From: Microbacterium sp. XT11 | Lineage (GTDB): Bacteria > Actinomycetota > Actinomycetes > Actinomycetales > Microbacteriaceae | Direction: 5' to 3' | Length of the DNA: 64,000 nt | Assembly (NCBI RefSeq): GCF_001513675.1 | Contig: NZ_CP013859.1 | Span: forward strand, 1,055,081 to 1,119,080 | Shown: positions 8,677-17,680 of the stretch, piece after piece | Position numbering within the stretch: the stretch's first letter is position 1 | Layout of the letters: every line of letters begins with the position of its first letter | The notes under the pieces: model-generated | What the model saw: the letters and a program-made list of their open reading frames with translations, nothing else | Database searches by the model: none | Told to the model about the DNA's origin: nothing | Program-made: the position numbers and the translations under genes

Positions 8677-9147
8677 ATGACCCTCACCACCACCACGCAC
8701 CTCAACTTCCGCGGCACCGCGCGTCAGGCGCTCGAGTTCTACGCGACCGTGTTCGACGGCGAGGCGACGCTCACCCGCTACGCCGACCTCGGGATGCCGG
8801 CCGATGTCCCCGGGGCGGACAAGATCGTGTTCGGGCAGGTGTCTTCGCCCGCCGGCATCCGTCTCATGGCCTACGACGTGCCCGGTCACGACGACGCCGA
8901 CGGCCAGGCGATCGCCGGCGCGACGCGGCGCGAGAACGGCATGACGATCACCGACCGCACCTTCTTCCAGTCGCTCAGCGCGTCGTCTCTCGACGAGCTC
9001 GCGCGGTACTGGGAGCGTCTCGTCGACGGGGCGGAGGTCATCGAGCCGCTCGCGGCGTCGGCCTGGTCGTCCGGGTTCGGCATGCTCACCGACCGCTTCG
9101 GCGTCACGTGGGTGCTCGACGTGCGCGCCGAGGATGCCGTGCGCTGA
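8677..9147 (+). CDS. VOC family protein, PhnB-like
   Basis: A 156-residue glyoxalase-fold protein. It starts with the PhnB-like HLNFRGTARQALEFYATVFDGEATLTRY and ends SGFGMLTDRFGVTWVLDV. Unlike many enzymes of the superfamily, the metal ligands are not obvious, as is usual for PhnB-like members whose function is unknown. AGGAG lies 7 nt before the ATG. The WYL regulator is divergently transcribed and a strong hairpin follows the stop, so this is likely a single-gene transcript. Confidence 0.88.
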   Translation: MTLTTTTHLNFRGTARQALEFYATVFDGEATLTRYADLGMPADVPGADKIVFGQVSSPAGIRLMAYDVPGHDDADGQAIAGATRRENGMTITDRTFFQSLSASSLDELARYWERLVDGAEVIEPLAASAWSSGFGMLTDRFGVTWVLDVRAEDAVR

Positions 9148-9156
9148 GCTTTCGCG

Positions 9157-9192
9157 GCACAGCTCTCCCCTCGACCGCGGGGAGAGCTGTGC
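9157..9192 (+). terminator. Hairpin terminator after the VOC gene
   Basis: GCACAGCTCTCCCC (9157-9170) pairs perfectly with GGGGAGAGCTGTGC (9179-9192) over an 8-nt loop, a 14-bp stem starting ten bases after the VOC stop codon. Confidence 0.85.
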
Positions 9193-9210
9193 GGCTCGCG
9201 CGCCGGACGC

Positions 9211-9251
9211 GGGGGCGGGGGGGGGCGCCGGGGCGGGCGCGGGGGCCGGCG
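9211..9251 (+). repeat. G-tract cluster upstream of the ArsB-like gene
   Basis: A 41-base stretch almost free of A and T contains runs of 5, 9, 4, 3 and 5 G. Four or more G-runs separated by one to four bases can form a G-quadruplex on the + strand. It lies 70-110 bases upstream of the permease start, downstream of the terminator. Confidence 0.6.
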
Positions 9252-9320
9252 GCGCTATGCTCGCACAGTCGCCGAGTGGTCGCAGCCCGAGACCCGGCGC
9301 CCGCAGCCTGAGGAGGACCG

Positions 9321-10481
9321 ATGCGCACTGCCGTCGTCGGCGCCGTGCTGCTCGTGGTCGGAGGCGTCGCCGCCGCGGCCGGCATCCTGCCCCTCTCCGA
9401 CGTCGGGGAGCTGTGGGATCGCGTCTGGCCCATCCTGCTCTTCGTGCTCGCGATCACGGTCGTCACGGAGCTCGCCGCGGCGGCCGGGCTGTTCACGGCG
9501 ATCGCGCAGCGCACCGCGCGCTGGGGCCGCGGCAGGGCGTGGGCGCTGTGGCTGCTCGTGGCGCTGTTCGCGACGCTGAGCACGATCTTCCTGTCGCTCG
9601 ACACGACCGCGGTGCTGCTGACCCCGGTGGTCGTCGTGCTGGCGCGGCACGCAGGACTCGACCCGCTGCCGTTCGCACTCACGACGGTGTGGCTGACGAA
9701 CACCGGGTCGCTGCTGCTTCCCGTGTCGAACCTCACCAACCTGCTCGCCCAGCACGCGATGGGCGACCCCAGCCCGTTCGCGTTCGCCGCACTCACGGCT
9801 GCGTCCGCCGCGGTCGCGATCCTGGTGCCGCTCGCGGTGGTCTTCGTGCTCTTCCGCCGCAGTCTCACTGCGCGGTACACGACCGGCGAGGCCGCGGCCG
9901 TCGACGATCCCGTGCTGTTCCGCTGGAGTGCCGTGGTCGTGTGCGCGCTCGTGCCGCTGCTTGTCTCCGGCATCCCGGTATGGATTCCCGCGCTGGCTGC
10001 CGCGCTCGCGCTCACCGCCGTGTTCGCGGTCAGGCGCCGCGGGGTGCTGCGGATCGGGCTGCTCCCGTGGCAGCTCGTCGTGCTCGCGTCGGGCCTCTTC
10101 TTGTTCATCCAGGCGCTCCACTCGGTGGGGCTCGGCGGGGTGCTCGCGGCGGTGTCGGGTGAGGGGGAGTCGCCGCCGGCCCTGCTCCGCCTGGCGCTGA
10201 CGGGCATGCTGGGCGCCAACGCGATCGACAATCTTCCGGCGTACCTGGCGCTCGAGCCCGCCGCCGAGACGCCGCTGCGCTTGGTCGCGCTGCTGATCGG
10301 CGTGAACGCGGGGCCGCTCATCACGCCGTGGGCCTCGCTCGCGACCCTGCTGTGGCATCAGCGGCTGACGTCGATGCAGGTCGAGATCCGCTGGCGCCGC
10401 TACGTGCTCCTCGGCATCGTGGTCGCCCCGCTCACCGTGGTGCTGTCGACCCTCGCCCTCTCGTTCGTCACCCCCACCTGA
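9321..10481 (+). CDS. ArsB/SLC13-type membrane permease
   Basis: A 386-residue polytopic membrane protein with about ten to eleven hydrophobic segments. The pattern SLDTTAVLLTPVVVVLARHAG, then LTTVWLTNTGSLLLPVSNLTNLL, and near the end LGANAIDNLPAYLAL with NAGPLITPWASLATLLW, is typical of the ArsB/ion-transporter superfamily. Such proteins export arsenite or move sodium, dicarboxylates or other anions. No arsR or arsC gene is adjacent, so arsenic resistance is not supported by context. ATG at 9321 follows GGAGGA. The gene is convergent with the sugar operon that follows. Confidence 0.82.
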   Translation: MRTAVVGAVLLVVGGVAAAAGILPLSDVGELWDRVWPILLFVLAITVVTELAAAAGLFTAIAQRTARWGRGRAWALWLLVALFATLSTIFLSLDTTAVLLTPVVVVLARHAGLDPLPFALTTVWLTNTGSLLLPVSNLTNLLAQHAMGDPSPFAFAALTAASAAVAILVPLAVVFVLFRRSLTARYTTGEAAAVDDPVLFRWSAVVVCALVPLLVSGIPVWIPALAAALALTAVFAVRRRGVLRIGLLPWQLVVLASGLFLFIQALHSVGLGGVLAAVSGEGESPPALLRLALTGMLGANAIDNLPAYLALEPAAETPLRLVALLIGVNAGPLITPWASLATLLWHQRLTSMQVEIRWRRYVLLGIVVAPLTVVLSTLALSFVTPT

Positions 10482-10506
10482 GCGCGCCAGGGGAAGGACC
10501 GGGAGC

Positions 10507-11241
10507 TCAGGCGGATGGCCAGTGCGGATGCCGGGCCACGGCGACGCGGGCCGTGAGGTCGGCGAGGACCCGCGACTCCGCGGTACGCGCGTCGAGGCCG
10601 AGCGTCCGTGCCCACTCGAGCGCGAGCAGCGCGTGCCCCGCGGCGTTCGGGTGGAAGGCGTCGTCGAGCAGCCCCCACGGCATGCCCTCGTTGCCCGGTC
10701 CCGTGCCGGCCGAGAACTCGGCGAACCGCGCGTGCTGGTCGACGAGCATCACGCCCCCGCGCGCCGCCACGTCGCGGATCCGCTGGGCGAACTCGCCGAT
10801 CCGCTCCCGGTCGGGTGCGTGCAGCAGGTCGACCGTGGGCGGCGTCTGCAGCACCGGCAGGGCGTCCAGCGCCCGCACCCTCCGCACGAACTCGGCGATC
10901 GAGGCCTCGAACGCGTCTGGCTCGATCACGGGGTCGAGCCACACGGTCGTGCAGTCGTTCGTGCCGATCATCAGCGACACGACATCCGGACGCCAGGCGG
11001 CCGCGCGGCGGTCGAAGTCGCCGAGGATCAGGTCGGCGCGCCATCCGGTGATCGCCGTGTTGATCACGATGTCCTGCACCCGCCCCAGGTCGCCGCGGAT
11101 CAGCTCGTGCAGGTGCTCCGCATACGAGCGCGCGCCGCGCGTGTGGATTAGCCCGTGTGTGATGGAGTCGCCCGTGAACACCCAGGTGAGGGGCCGATCC
11201 GAGGCGACCAGCCCCTGCATCCGGTCGAGGTCGGCCGTCAC
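10507..11241 (-). CDS. SGNH/GDSL hydrolase (carbohydrate esterase-like)
   Basis: A 244-residue cytoplasmic hydrolase with the four SGNH blocks: GDSITHG (Ser), NTAITGWRADL (Gly), IGTNDC (Asn) and DDAFHPNAAGH (Asp/His). Family members remove acetyl or other acyl groups from sugars. The GTG at 11241 overlaps the stop of the upstream DUF5005-like gene as GTGA, so I prefer it over the internal ATG six codons later. It is the last gene of a six-gene carbohydrate operon, suggesting it deacylates an imported oligosaccharide. No signal peptide is visible. Confidence 0.85.
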   Translation of the reverse strand: MTADLDRMQGLVASDRPLTWVFTGDSITHGLIHTRGARSYAEHLHELIRGDLGRVQDIVINTAITGWRADLILGDFDRRAAAWRPDVVSLMIGTNDCTTVWLDPVIEPDAFEASIAEFVRRVRALDALPVLQTPPTVDLLHAPDRERIGEFAQRIRDVAARGGVMLVDQHARFAEFSAGTGPGNEGMPWGLLDDAFHPNAAGHALLALEWARTLGLDARTAESRVLADLTARVAVARHPHWPSA

Positions 11242-12413
11242 CCGGTGACCCTCAGCTGCACGTCGATGAACCGCGGCCGGTAGATCGACGCGTCGTCGTA
11301 CACGTCGCCGACGTTGTCGAAGGTGTTCACGTTGTACGACACGAGGATGCGGTTGCCGGTGCGCAGGTTCGGATGCTCGTGTGCGTTGTAGGTGAACACG
11401 TCGGCGTCGCCGTAGCTGCCGAAGAGTCCCGTCTCCGGCGTGCGGTACAGCTCGACCGGATCGGTGAACGGCCCGAGAGGCGAGCACGAGGTGCGCGCGA
11501 CGATGCGCGTGCTGAACAGCTCCGAGGTGTCCTGCGTGACGAGCAGGTACCCATCACGGTACGGCGCCACGCTGAACTCGTTCGCGACGTACGGCACGAC
11601 GGGCACGGCATCCGTCTCCTGGCCCGACCAGCCCGTGCCGTCCCAGAACTCCCAGTCGCCGGCGATGCCGGTGCCCTGGGCGCGCGCGACGTAGGCCGAC
11701 CGGATGCCGCCGGGGTCGGCGATGCCGTAGATGTAGGTCGTGCCGCCGTCTTCCAGCGTCCACGAGCCCCAGTTGATGCCGGTGGCCGACGGGCGGTCGA
11801 CGATGGATTCGAGCTGCAGGGTGTCGCCGTCGAGCGTGGCGAGCCGGTTCGCGGTCCACGCGAAGTCCCACTGGCCGGAGCCGGTGCGCGCGAACTGCAG
11901 CAGCGGCACCTGCACCGTGCCGTCGGGGCCGGGGGTCGGGTCGCCGATCCAGTACCAGCGCCCGTCGGGCTCCGGCGGGATGATGCCGGCCGGAGCGTCG
12001 GGGGTGCCGCCGGTGATCGTGGTCATGCCGCCGTGCCTGTCCTGCACGACGACGGAGTTGTTCACGAACGGCGAGTCCTGCGGGCGTGAGCCGTCGGGGT
12101 TCACCGTGCCGAGGAAGGTGTCGGAGAAGAACCACCCGGTGGAGCCCTTGCCGAGCGGCAGCGAGAACGTGCTGTCGCCGCCGGTCCACTCGCCGCCCGT
12201 GTTCCCGTAGGTCGTGAACTGCGAGGTGAGGGTCTGGTTCACGGATGCCGTGGCCGTGAGCGTGCGGTCGACGAGGTGGCACTGGCCGGGGCCGCCACCG
12301 GTCGCGGTGCTGCTCGGCATACCGGTCGGGACGGATGCCGCGGCCGGCACAGCCACCCCGCCCGCGCAGAGCGCTGCCGCGGCGATGGTCGCCGCGATCG
12401 GTCGGGTTCTCAT
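11238..12413 (-). CDS. Secreted DUF5005-like (five-bladed propeller) protein
   Basis: A 391-residue protein with a Sec signal peptide (MRTRPIAATIAAAALCAGG...PAAAS). The mature part has repeated strand-turn features such as FSLPLGKGSTGWFFSDTFLG, WYWIGDPTPG, INWGSWTLEDGGTTYIYG, WEFWDGTGW and DVFTYNAHEHPNLRTGNRILVSYN, resembling glycosidase-like beta-propellers of the DUF5005/DUF4185 group. A function in polysaccharide binding or cleavage outside the cell is likely from the operon. The catalytic residues are not known for this group. Family name is from memory of pattern, so moderately sure. Confidence 0.7.
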   Translation of the reverse strand: MRTRPIAATIAAAALCAGGVAVPAAASVPTGMPSSTATGGGPGQCHLVDRTLTATASVNQTLTSQFTTYGNTGGEWTGGDSTFSLPLGKGSTGWFFSDTFLGTVNPDGSRPQDSPFVNNSVVVQDRHGGMTTITGGTPDAPAGIIPPEPDGRWYWIGDPTPGPDGTVQVPLLQFARTGSGQWDFAWTANRLATLDGDTLQLESIVDRPSATGINWGSWTLEDGGTTYIYGIADPGGIRSAYVARAQGTGIAGDWEFWDGTGWSGQETDAVPVVPYVANEFSVAPYRDGYLLVTQDTSELFSTRIVARTSCSPLGPFTDPVELYRTPETGLFGSYGDADVFTYNAHEHPNLRTGNRILVSYNVNTFDNVGDVYDDASIYRPRFIDVQLRVTG

Positions 12414-12447
12414 GCGATCACTCCTTCGTGTCCGGTGGTTCGGAAGC

Positions 12448-14565
12448 TCAGCGAGCCGTCTCGGCGACGCGTCCGGAGGCGTCGATGTCGTAGTACCGGT
12501 CGGCGACGCGCAGCCCGCGCAGCACGGCGTGCGGATCGAGGGCCGCGACGCAGCCCGCAGCGCGCACCGAGCCGTTGACGCCGACGGAGACGCCGAACAG
12601 CGCCTCGATGATGAGCTCGATCCACGCACCAGACGATGAGCACGCCCAGTCGATGATGTACGGCAGCTGCGGCGGCGCCTTGCGCGCTCCGCCGTTGACG
12701 CCTGGCACGGCCTCCTCGACGAAGTGCGCCTGCCCCATCGGGCCCTGGTTCGCGCTGCGGGAGAGCCCCTCGATCCAGTCGGTGAGCACCTCGGGGGCGC
12801 CGAGCGCGGCCAGCGCCCTGCCCGCATCCGCTGGCCACGCCGGGTACGCGCCGTTCCACTGGTGGTCGGGCCGCACGCTGTAACTCGCGTCGGCGTCCCA
12901 CGGCGACAGCGCGCGCATCCAGTTCTCGGTCTGCAGCTCGCGGCGGAAGAACTCCACCATCTCGGCGCGGATGCCGGGGGCGAGGTCGTCCGCGATGCTC
13001 GTGCCGACCACGCTGAAGTCGTAGCAGTGCCGCACGGGCAGCAGCGTGCCGTCGGGCTGTCCGGCGGCGAAGATGCCATGGCCGGGCAGGTAGCGCTCCA
13101 CGATCGCAGGCAGCAGCGCGTCAGCCTCGGCGCGCAGCTCGGCGCTCGCCGCGGCGTCGCCGTGCAGGTCGAGCAGGTCGGCCGCGGCGCGCATGCTCCA
13201 CACGTTCGCCGCGTTGAGGCCGGCGACCTCGTGCGTGTACGAGCTCACGCACTCGAGCAGGTTGTCGATCTCGCCGTAGTCGGCGAGGGCCGTGCCGCGG
13301 CGGAGGCTCTTCCACGCCGTGGCCCACTGCCGCACGGAGGCGGCTACGGTCTCGTCGCCGACGAGTTCGTCGAGGAACGCCGTGTCGCCGGTGAAGCGCA
13401 CGTAGTCGTGCACGAGCCGGGTCATGGCGTAGTCGTTCACCGAGTACCAGCGCCCGACGGGCCCGCCGGTGAGCGACGAGGTGCCGAAGTGCGAGTGGAT
13501 GTCGAGCGAGATCCAGTGCCGCACCTGGTTCCGCATCTCGGCCGGGTCGAGCAGCGCATGGCTGACAGAGCTGAGGCTGTAGTCCCAGATGAACGTCGTG
13601 GTGCCCCAGTAGTTGGGCATGAGGGTGTCGTAGGAGCGGCCGAGCACGTTGCCGGCGAAGTCGCGGCGGAACCAGATCACGCCGAGCGCCGCCCACCAGT
13701 ACAGGCGGCGGAGCGGTGCGGATGCCGTCTCGAGCACGGGCAGCGCACCCGAGAACTCCGGGTCGTCGGGGTCGAACGCGGCACGCAGCTGACGGTTCCA
13801 GAACTCCTCGGCGGCGGCCACGGCTCCCGGCACATCGCCCGCGACGGCGGCGTAGGCATCCGCGGCCTCCTGCTCCGTGAGCCCGATCGCGTGCACGTAG
13901 CCGGTGCGGGCCGTGCCTTCCGCCGGCACCGCGAGCGTGACGCGCAGCTCGCCGCCTCGGCCGTTGCCGCCGATGCCGGTGTCGAACTGGTCAGGCAGCT
14001 CGGCCACGCCGCTCAGCGCCGCTGTGCCGCCGGCGAGTCCCTGCACGCTCCACGCCGCGGCATCCGCAGCTCCGCACATGAGGCGCTCGCCGTCCACGTG
14101 CGCGGTGTTGCGTGCCGAGGGGGATTCCGCGTCGAGCCAGGCATCCGCCGACCGGGTGACCCGGGCTGCGGCCGACAGCCCGAGGCGCACCTCTCGGTCG
14201 GCATCCGTCGTGTTGTGCACGGCGATGTCGATGGCGACCGCCGTGCGACCCGGGACGCACACCGTGGTCGTGATGATCTCGAGTCCGTCGGCTGCCGCGC
14301 GGCGCACCACCCGGTCTGGCCGCCACTCGTGCGTGACGGGAACGCCGTACGACGCGAACAGCCGCCCGTCGACGAACAGCACCGCCGTCTGGGTGAGCCC
14401 CTGCGACACGGGCGGGAACTGCACGGCGCTGATCGCGGTGAGGTCGTGGTCGACGCGCACGGTGCCGAGCATGTTCGTGAGCCCGGCGGGCGCGATCATG
14501 TCGTCGAAGTGGTGCGTGATCGAGTCGGCGGCCAGATCTTCGACGGTGGGGATGAGCGGATGCAT
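12448..14565 (-). CDS. (alpha/alpha)6-barrel glycoside hydrolase, MGH1/GH63-like
   Basis: A 705-residue protein without a signal peptide. The first ~260 residues are a beta-rich domain. The rest is a helical barrel with aromatic and acidic stretches: YWWAALGVIWFRRDFAGN, MPNYWGTTTFIWDYSLSS, GEIDNLLECVSSYTHEVAGLNAANVWSM, and SPWDADASYSVRPDHQWNGAYPAWPADAGRAL. This layout matches cytoplasmic exo-glycosidases of the mannosylglycerate hydrolase/GH63 type. It is inside an ABC sugar-importer operon, so it probably trims the imported glycoside. The exact family and linkage cannot be decided by eye. Confidence 0.75.
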   Translation of the reverse strand: MHPLIPTVEDLAADSITHHFDDMIAPAGLTNMLGTVRVDHDLTAISAVQFPPVSQGLTQTAVLFVDGRLFASYGVPVTHEWRPDRVVRRAAADGLEIITTTVCVPGRTAVAIDIAVHNTTDADREVRLGLSAAARVTRSADAWLDAESPSARNTAHVDGERLMCGAADAAAWSVQGLAGGTAALSGVAELPDQFDTGIGGNGRGGELRVTLAVPAEGTARTGYVHAIGLTEQEAADAYAAVAGDVPGAVAAAEEFWNRQLRAAFDPDDPEFSGALPVLETASAPLRRLYWWAALGVIWFRRDFAGNVLGRSYDTLMPNYWGTTTFIWDYSLSSVSHALLDPAEMRNQVRHWISLDIHSHFGTSSLTGGPVGRWYSVNDYAMTRLVHDYVRFTGDTAFLDELVGDETVAASVRQWATAWKSLRRGTALADYGEIDNLLECVSSYTHEVAGLNAANVWSMRAAADLLDLHGDAAASAELRAEADALLPAIVERYLPGHGIFAAGQPDGTLLPVRHCYDFSVVGTSIADDLAPGIRAEMVEFFRRELQTENWMRALSPWDADASYSVRPDHQWNGAYPAWPADAGRALAALGAPEVLTDWIEGLSRSANQGPMGQAHFVEEAVPGVNGGARKAPPQLPYIIDWACSSSGAWIELIIEALFGVSVGVNGSVRAAGCVAALDPHAVLRGLRVADRYYDIDASGRVAETAR

Positions 14566-14599
14566 GATGCCTTTCGAGCGGGTGGATCGTGCGAGCGGG

Positions 14600-15412
14600 T
14601 CAGTACTGGCCGAGCGCCAGTCCCTTGGCGAAGAACCTCTGCGTGCACAGGAACAGCACGACGGTGGGGAGCGAGACGAGCACGGCCGCGGCGAGCACGA
14701 CCGACATCTGCGCGCCGCCGTAGGTGCTCTGCATGCCGGAGAGGGTCGTGATGATCGGACGGATGTCGTCGGACTGGCTGAGCGTGAGGCCCAGCAGCAG
14801 GTCGTTCCACACGAACGTGGCCTGCAGGATGAAGATCGCGACGAGCGCGCTCGCCGCCATCGGCAGGTACATGCGGGTGAAGATGCGCCAGGTGGTGGCG
14901 CCGTCGAGCACGGCCGCCTCGAAGACGTTGTGCGCGACGCCGGTGAAGAAGTTGCGCATCACGAACGCCGAGAACGGCACCGAGATCACCGTGTAGATCA
15001 TGACCATGCCGAGGCGGGTGTCGAACAAGCCGGTGCGCGAGTACGCGTCGAACAGCGGCAGCAGCACCATCTGCAGCGGGAACACGGTGCCGCCGAAGAT
15101 CACGACGAACCAGAGGAACCCTCGCTTGAGGCGCAGCGCCACGATCGCGAAGCCTGCGGCGGCCCCGACGAGCACGGCGATCGTGGGCGAGACGATCGAG
15201 TAGAGAAGGGTGCTGAGCACGCTGTTGCCGAGGCCCGACAGGGCGAAGGCGGCGGAGATGTTCTCGAACAGGTGGAAGTCGGTGGGGATCCACGAGGTCT
15301 TCGACGTGAAGGTCGCCGGGTCCTTCATGGCGTTGACGACGAGCAGGTAGGCGGGCAGCAGCCAGACGATCCCGAGGACGACGAGCACGGCGGTGCGGAT
15401 GATCTTGGACAT
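14600..15412 (-). CDS. Sugar ABC transporter permease (MalG-type)
   Basis: A 270-residue inner-membrane permease with six hydrophobic segments. The EAA loop that contacts the ATPase is EAAVLDGATTWRIFTRMYLP near residue 180. It ends FAKGLALGQY, like MalG-type carbohydrate permeases (CUT1). ATG at 15412 nearly abuts the stop of the partner permease upstream (two bases between). It pairs with the neighbouring permease and lipoprotein to import an oligosaccharide. No ATPase is encoded here, so a shared MsiK-like ATPase elsewhere is likely. Confidence 0.92.
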   Translation of the reverse strand: MSKIIRTAVLVVLGIVWLLPAYLLVVNAMKDPATFTSKTSWIPTDFHLFENISAAFALSGLGNSVLSTLLYSIVSPTIAVLVGAAAGFAIVALRLKRGFLWFVVIFGGTVFPLQMVLLPLFDAYSRTGLFDTRLGMVMIYTVISVPFSAFVMRNFFTGVAHNVFEAAVLDGATTWRIFTRMYLPMAASALVAIFILQATFVWNDLLLGLTLSQSDDIRPIITTLSGMQSTYGGAQMSVVLAAAVLVSLPTVVLFLCTQRFFAKGLALGQY

Positions 15413-15414
15413 GG

Positions 15415-16290
15415 TCACATCTCGTTCTTCGGGGACAGCTGCTGGCGCAGGTAGAGCACCGAGGCGATGAGGGTGATGACGGTGAGGAACACCGCGATGG
15501 CCGAGCCGAGCCCGTAGTCGCTGTTGACGAACGTCTCCTTGTACATCGTCAGCGCCAGGGTCTCCGACACCGTTCCCGGTCCGCCCTTGGTCATGCCCCA
15601 GACGATGTCGAAGGTCTTCAGGCTGGCGACGATCGAGAGCCCGACGACGACGGCGGTGAGCGGGCGCAGCATGGGCCACAGGATGCTGCCGAAGAGGCGG
15701 ATGCCGCTGGCGCCGTCGATGCGCGCCGCCTCGAGCGGCTCCTTCGGGATGGCCTGCAGGCCGATCGTGAAGAGCAGAGCGTTCACGCCGACCCCCTGCC
15801 ACGACGACGCGACGATCATGACCACCGTGTTGAGCGGAGCATCCAGCAGCCACCGCGGGGGATCGGTGACGCCGAACGCCGCGAGCGCCTGGTCGAGCGC
15901 GCCGCCCGAGGAGAGGATGAACGACCACACCACGCCGACGCCGATGCCGGAGAGGGCGTACGGGATGAGGAAGGGGAGGCGCAGCCAGATGCCCCCGCCG
16001 AGGTTCCAGGTCAGCAGCGCGATCGCGAGGCCGATGCCGACGGGCACGATGAGGGTGCCGACGACCCACAGCACGGTGTTCGCCGCCGACCCCATGAAGT
16101 CGCCGTCGGTGAACATCTCGACGTAGTTGTCGATGCCGATCCATTTCGGGCTGCCGAGGCCGTTGTACCTCGTGAAGCTGAGGAACACCGTCCACAGCAG
16201 CGGGAGGTAGAGCAGCACGGCGACCAGGATCACGCCCGGGGCGACGAAGCCCCGGGCGGACCACTGATAGGGCGTCTTCTGATGCGCCAT
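15415..16290 (-). CDS. Sugar ABC transporter permease (MalF-type)
   Basis: A 291-residue permease with six membrane segments. The EAA loop reads EAARIDGASGIRLFGSILWPML, and the C-terminal region TKGGPGTVSETLALTMYKETF is typical of CUT1 MalF-like subunits. ATG at 16290 lies five bases after the stop of the binding-protein gene. The frame continues far upstream, but that part is antisense-type sequence inside the binding-protein gene. Works with the MalG-type subunit downstream. Confidence 0.92.
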   Translation of the reverse strand: MAHQKTPYQWSARGFVAPGVILVAVLLYLPLLWTVFLSFTRYNGLGSPKWIGIDNYVEMFTDGDFMGSAANTVLWVVGTLIVPVGIGLAIALLTWNLGGGIWLRLPFLIPYALSGIGVGVVWSFILSSGGALDQALAAFGVTDPPRWLLDAPLNTVVMIVASSWQGVGVNALLFTIGLQAIPKEPLEAARIDGASGIRLFGSILWPMLRPLTAVVVGLSIVASLKTFDIVWGMTKGGPGTVSETLALTMYKETFVNSDYGLGSAIAVFLTVITLIASVLYLRQQLSPKNEM

Positions 16291-16295
16291 CCGTG

Positions 16296-17564
16296 TTACT
16301 TCTGCTCTGCCCAGTACTTGTCTGCGGTCGCCTGGATCTTCTCGAGGAACGGCATCGGGTCGCCGGGGTTGGCGTTGAACGCGCCGAACTGCTCGATCGC
16401 GGTCGTGACGATCTCGGTCGGCATGGCCTCGAAGAAGCGGTCGTACAGCGAGTAGTCGGCGCCGGCGATCTGCGAGCCGATCTCGGCGAGGGCGGGGTCG
16501 GCGACCGTCGCCTTCGGGTTGAACGCCACGTCGCCGTGCGCCTCGTTCCACGCCGTCTGCGCGTCGGGCGACATCCACCATTCGGCGTAGGCGAGCCCGA
16601 GGTCGCGCTGCTTCGAGTTCTCCGCCGTGCACATGGGGCCGGACTCGACGGCGACCGGGGTGGTCTTCAGGTCGCCGTTGACGGCGGGGATGGCGAACAT
16701 GCCGTAGTCGTCGGTCGTCATGCCCGCACCCTTGAGGTTGCCGGCGAAGAAGGTGCCGAAGTTGATCATGGCGAAGTCGCCCTGCTTCAGTGCGACGGCC
16801 GGATCGGTGGTGCTTCCAGGGTCGCTGAACCAGCCCTTCTTCTGCTCGTCGAGCCAGACGTTCATGATGTCGACGATCTTCGGGTCGGTGTACTTCACGC
16901 TGCCGTCGGCGAGGCCCGCGTAGAGGTCTGGGTCGGTCGACGCGACGAGGTGCTCGAACCACTGGAAGGTGAAGAGCGTGCTCGTCTGGTAGTACGGCGT
17001 GATGCCGGCGGACTTCAGCGTGGTGGCCGCGGCGTTCAGCTCGTCCCACGTGGTGGGGACCTGGATGCCGTTGTCGGCGAAGATCTTCTTGTTGTAGAAC
17101 ATGATCCAGTAGGCGATGTTCATCGGCACGCAGTACTGCTTGCCGTCGAAGGTGTAGCTCTTGGCGAGGTCTTCGCTCACCCAGCCCTCGTCGATCGCCT
17201 TCTTCCAGATGTCGGTGGTCTCGGCCACCAGGCCCTCGTCGACGAGCTGCTTCAGCGAGTCGCCCGTGTGCCAGGTGAACAGGCCGGGCGACTTCGCCGT
17301 GCGGAACGACTGCTTGATGAAGGCGTCGTACTGGTTGGCGTCGGAGTAGCCGGTCGTCTTCAGGGTGATGTCGACGTCCTTGCCGCTCGTGCCGTTGAGC
17401 GATTCGAAGTCGGGCTTCCACGCGGCCTTGTCGGTGTAGAAGTCGAGCGTGCCGGTGACCTCTCCGGATGACCCGGACCCCGAGTCTCCCGAGCATCCGG
17501 CGAGAGCGAGTCCGCCGATCATCAGACCGGCGACGGCGGCCGCGATCTTGCGTCGCGAAATCAT
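16296..17564 (-). CDS. Extracellular sugar-binding lipoprotein
   Basis: A 422-residue ABC substrate-binding protein with a lipoprotein signal (RRKIAAAVAGLMIGGLALAGC, cleavage before Cys24), then a Gly/Ser-rich tether and a CUT1-type body: GTLDFYTDKAAW, WHTGDSLKQLVDEG, NKKIFADNGIQVPTTWDEL and LKQGDFAMINFGTFFAGNLK. It captures a sugar or oligosaccharide for the two permeases encoded downstream. A promoter with a LacI-type site lies directly upstream. The gene leads a six-gene operon ending with the SGNH hydrolase. Confidence 0.93.
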   Translation of the reverse strand: MISRRKIAAAVAGLMIGGLALAGCSGDSGSGSSGEVTGTLDFYTDKAAWKPDFESLNGTSGKDVDITLKTTGYSDANQYDAFIKQSFRTAKSPGLFTWHTGDSLKQLVDEGLVAETTDIWKKAIDEGWVSEDLAKSYTFDGKQYCVPMNIAYWIMFYNKKIFADNGIQVPTTWDELNAAATTLKSAGITPYYQTSTLFTFQWFEHLVASTDPDLYAGLADGSVKYTDPKIVDIMNVWLDEQKKGWFSDPGSTTDPAVALKQGDFAMINFGTFFAGNLKGAGMTTDDYGMFAIPAVNGDLKTTPVAVESGPMCTAENSKQRDLGLAYAEWWMSPDAQTAWNEAHGDVAFNPKATVADPALAEIGSQIAGADYSLYDRFFEAMPTEIVTTAIEQFGAFNANPGDPMPFLEKIQATADKYWAEQK

Positions 17565-17584
17565 TCAGAACTCCCTTGTTCGGT

Positions 17585-17640
17585 TGGTATCGTTACCAGA
17601 AATCTGGGTTCACGCTACCAAGGTGATGAGTGCGGTGCAA
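17585..17640 (-). promoter_or_regulatory. Promoter and LacI-type operator of the binding-protein operon
   Basis: Read on the minus strand, TTGCAC (17635-17640) and TAGCGT (17612-17617) are spaced 17 bases, a good -35/-10 pair. Just downstream is TGGTAACGATACCA (17585-17598), a near-perfect 14-bp palindrome with a central CG. The -10 region itself lies in TGGTAGCGT, a possible second half-site. The palindrome matches sites upstream of the ROK and LacI genes of the same locus, so repression by that LacI protein is inferred. Confidence 0.7.
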
Positions 17641-17680
17641 GAGACTCCGTGCGGAGCCTCCCTGTGGTGCGGGACGGTGT

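Noticed and set aside
16291..17496. Upstream part of the MalF-type permease frame
   Set aside because: Shadow of the binding-protein gene in another frame; the permease starts at ATG 16290.
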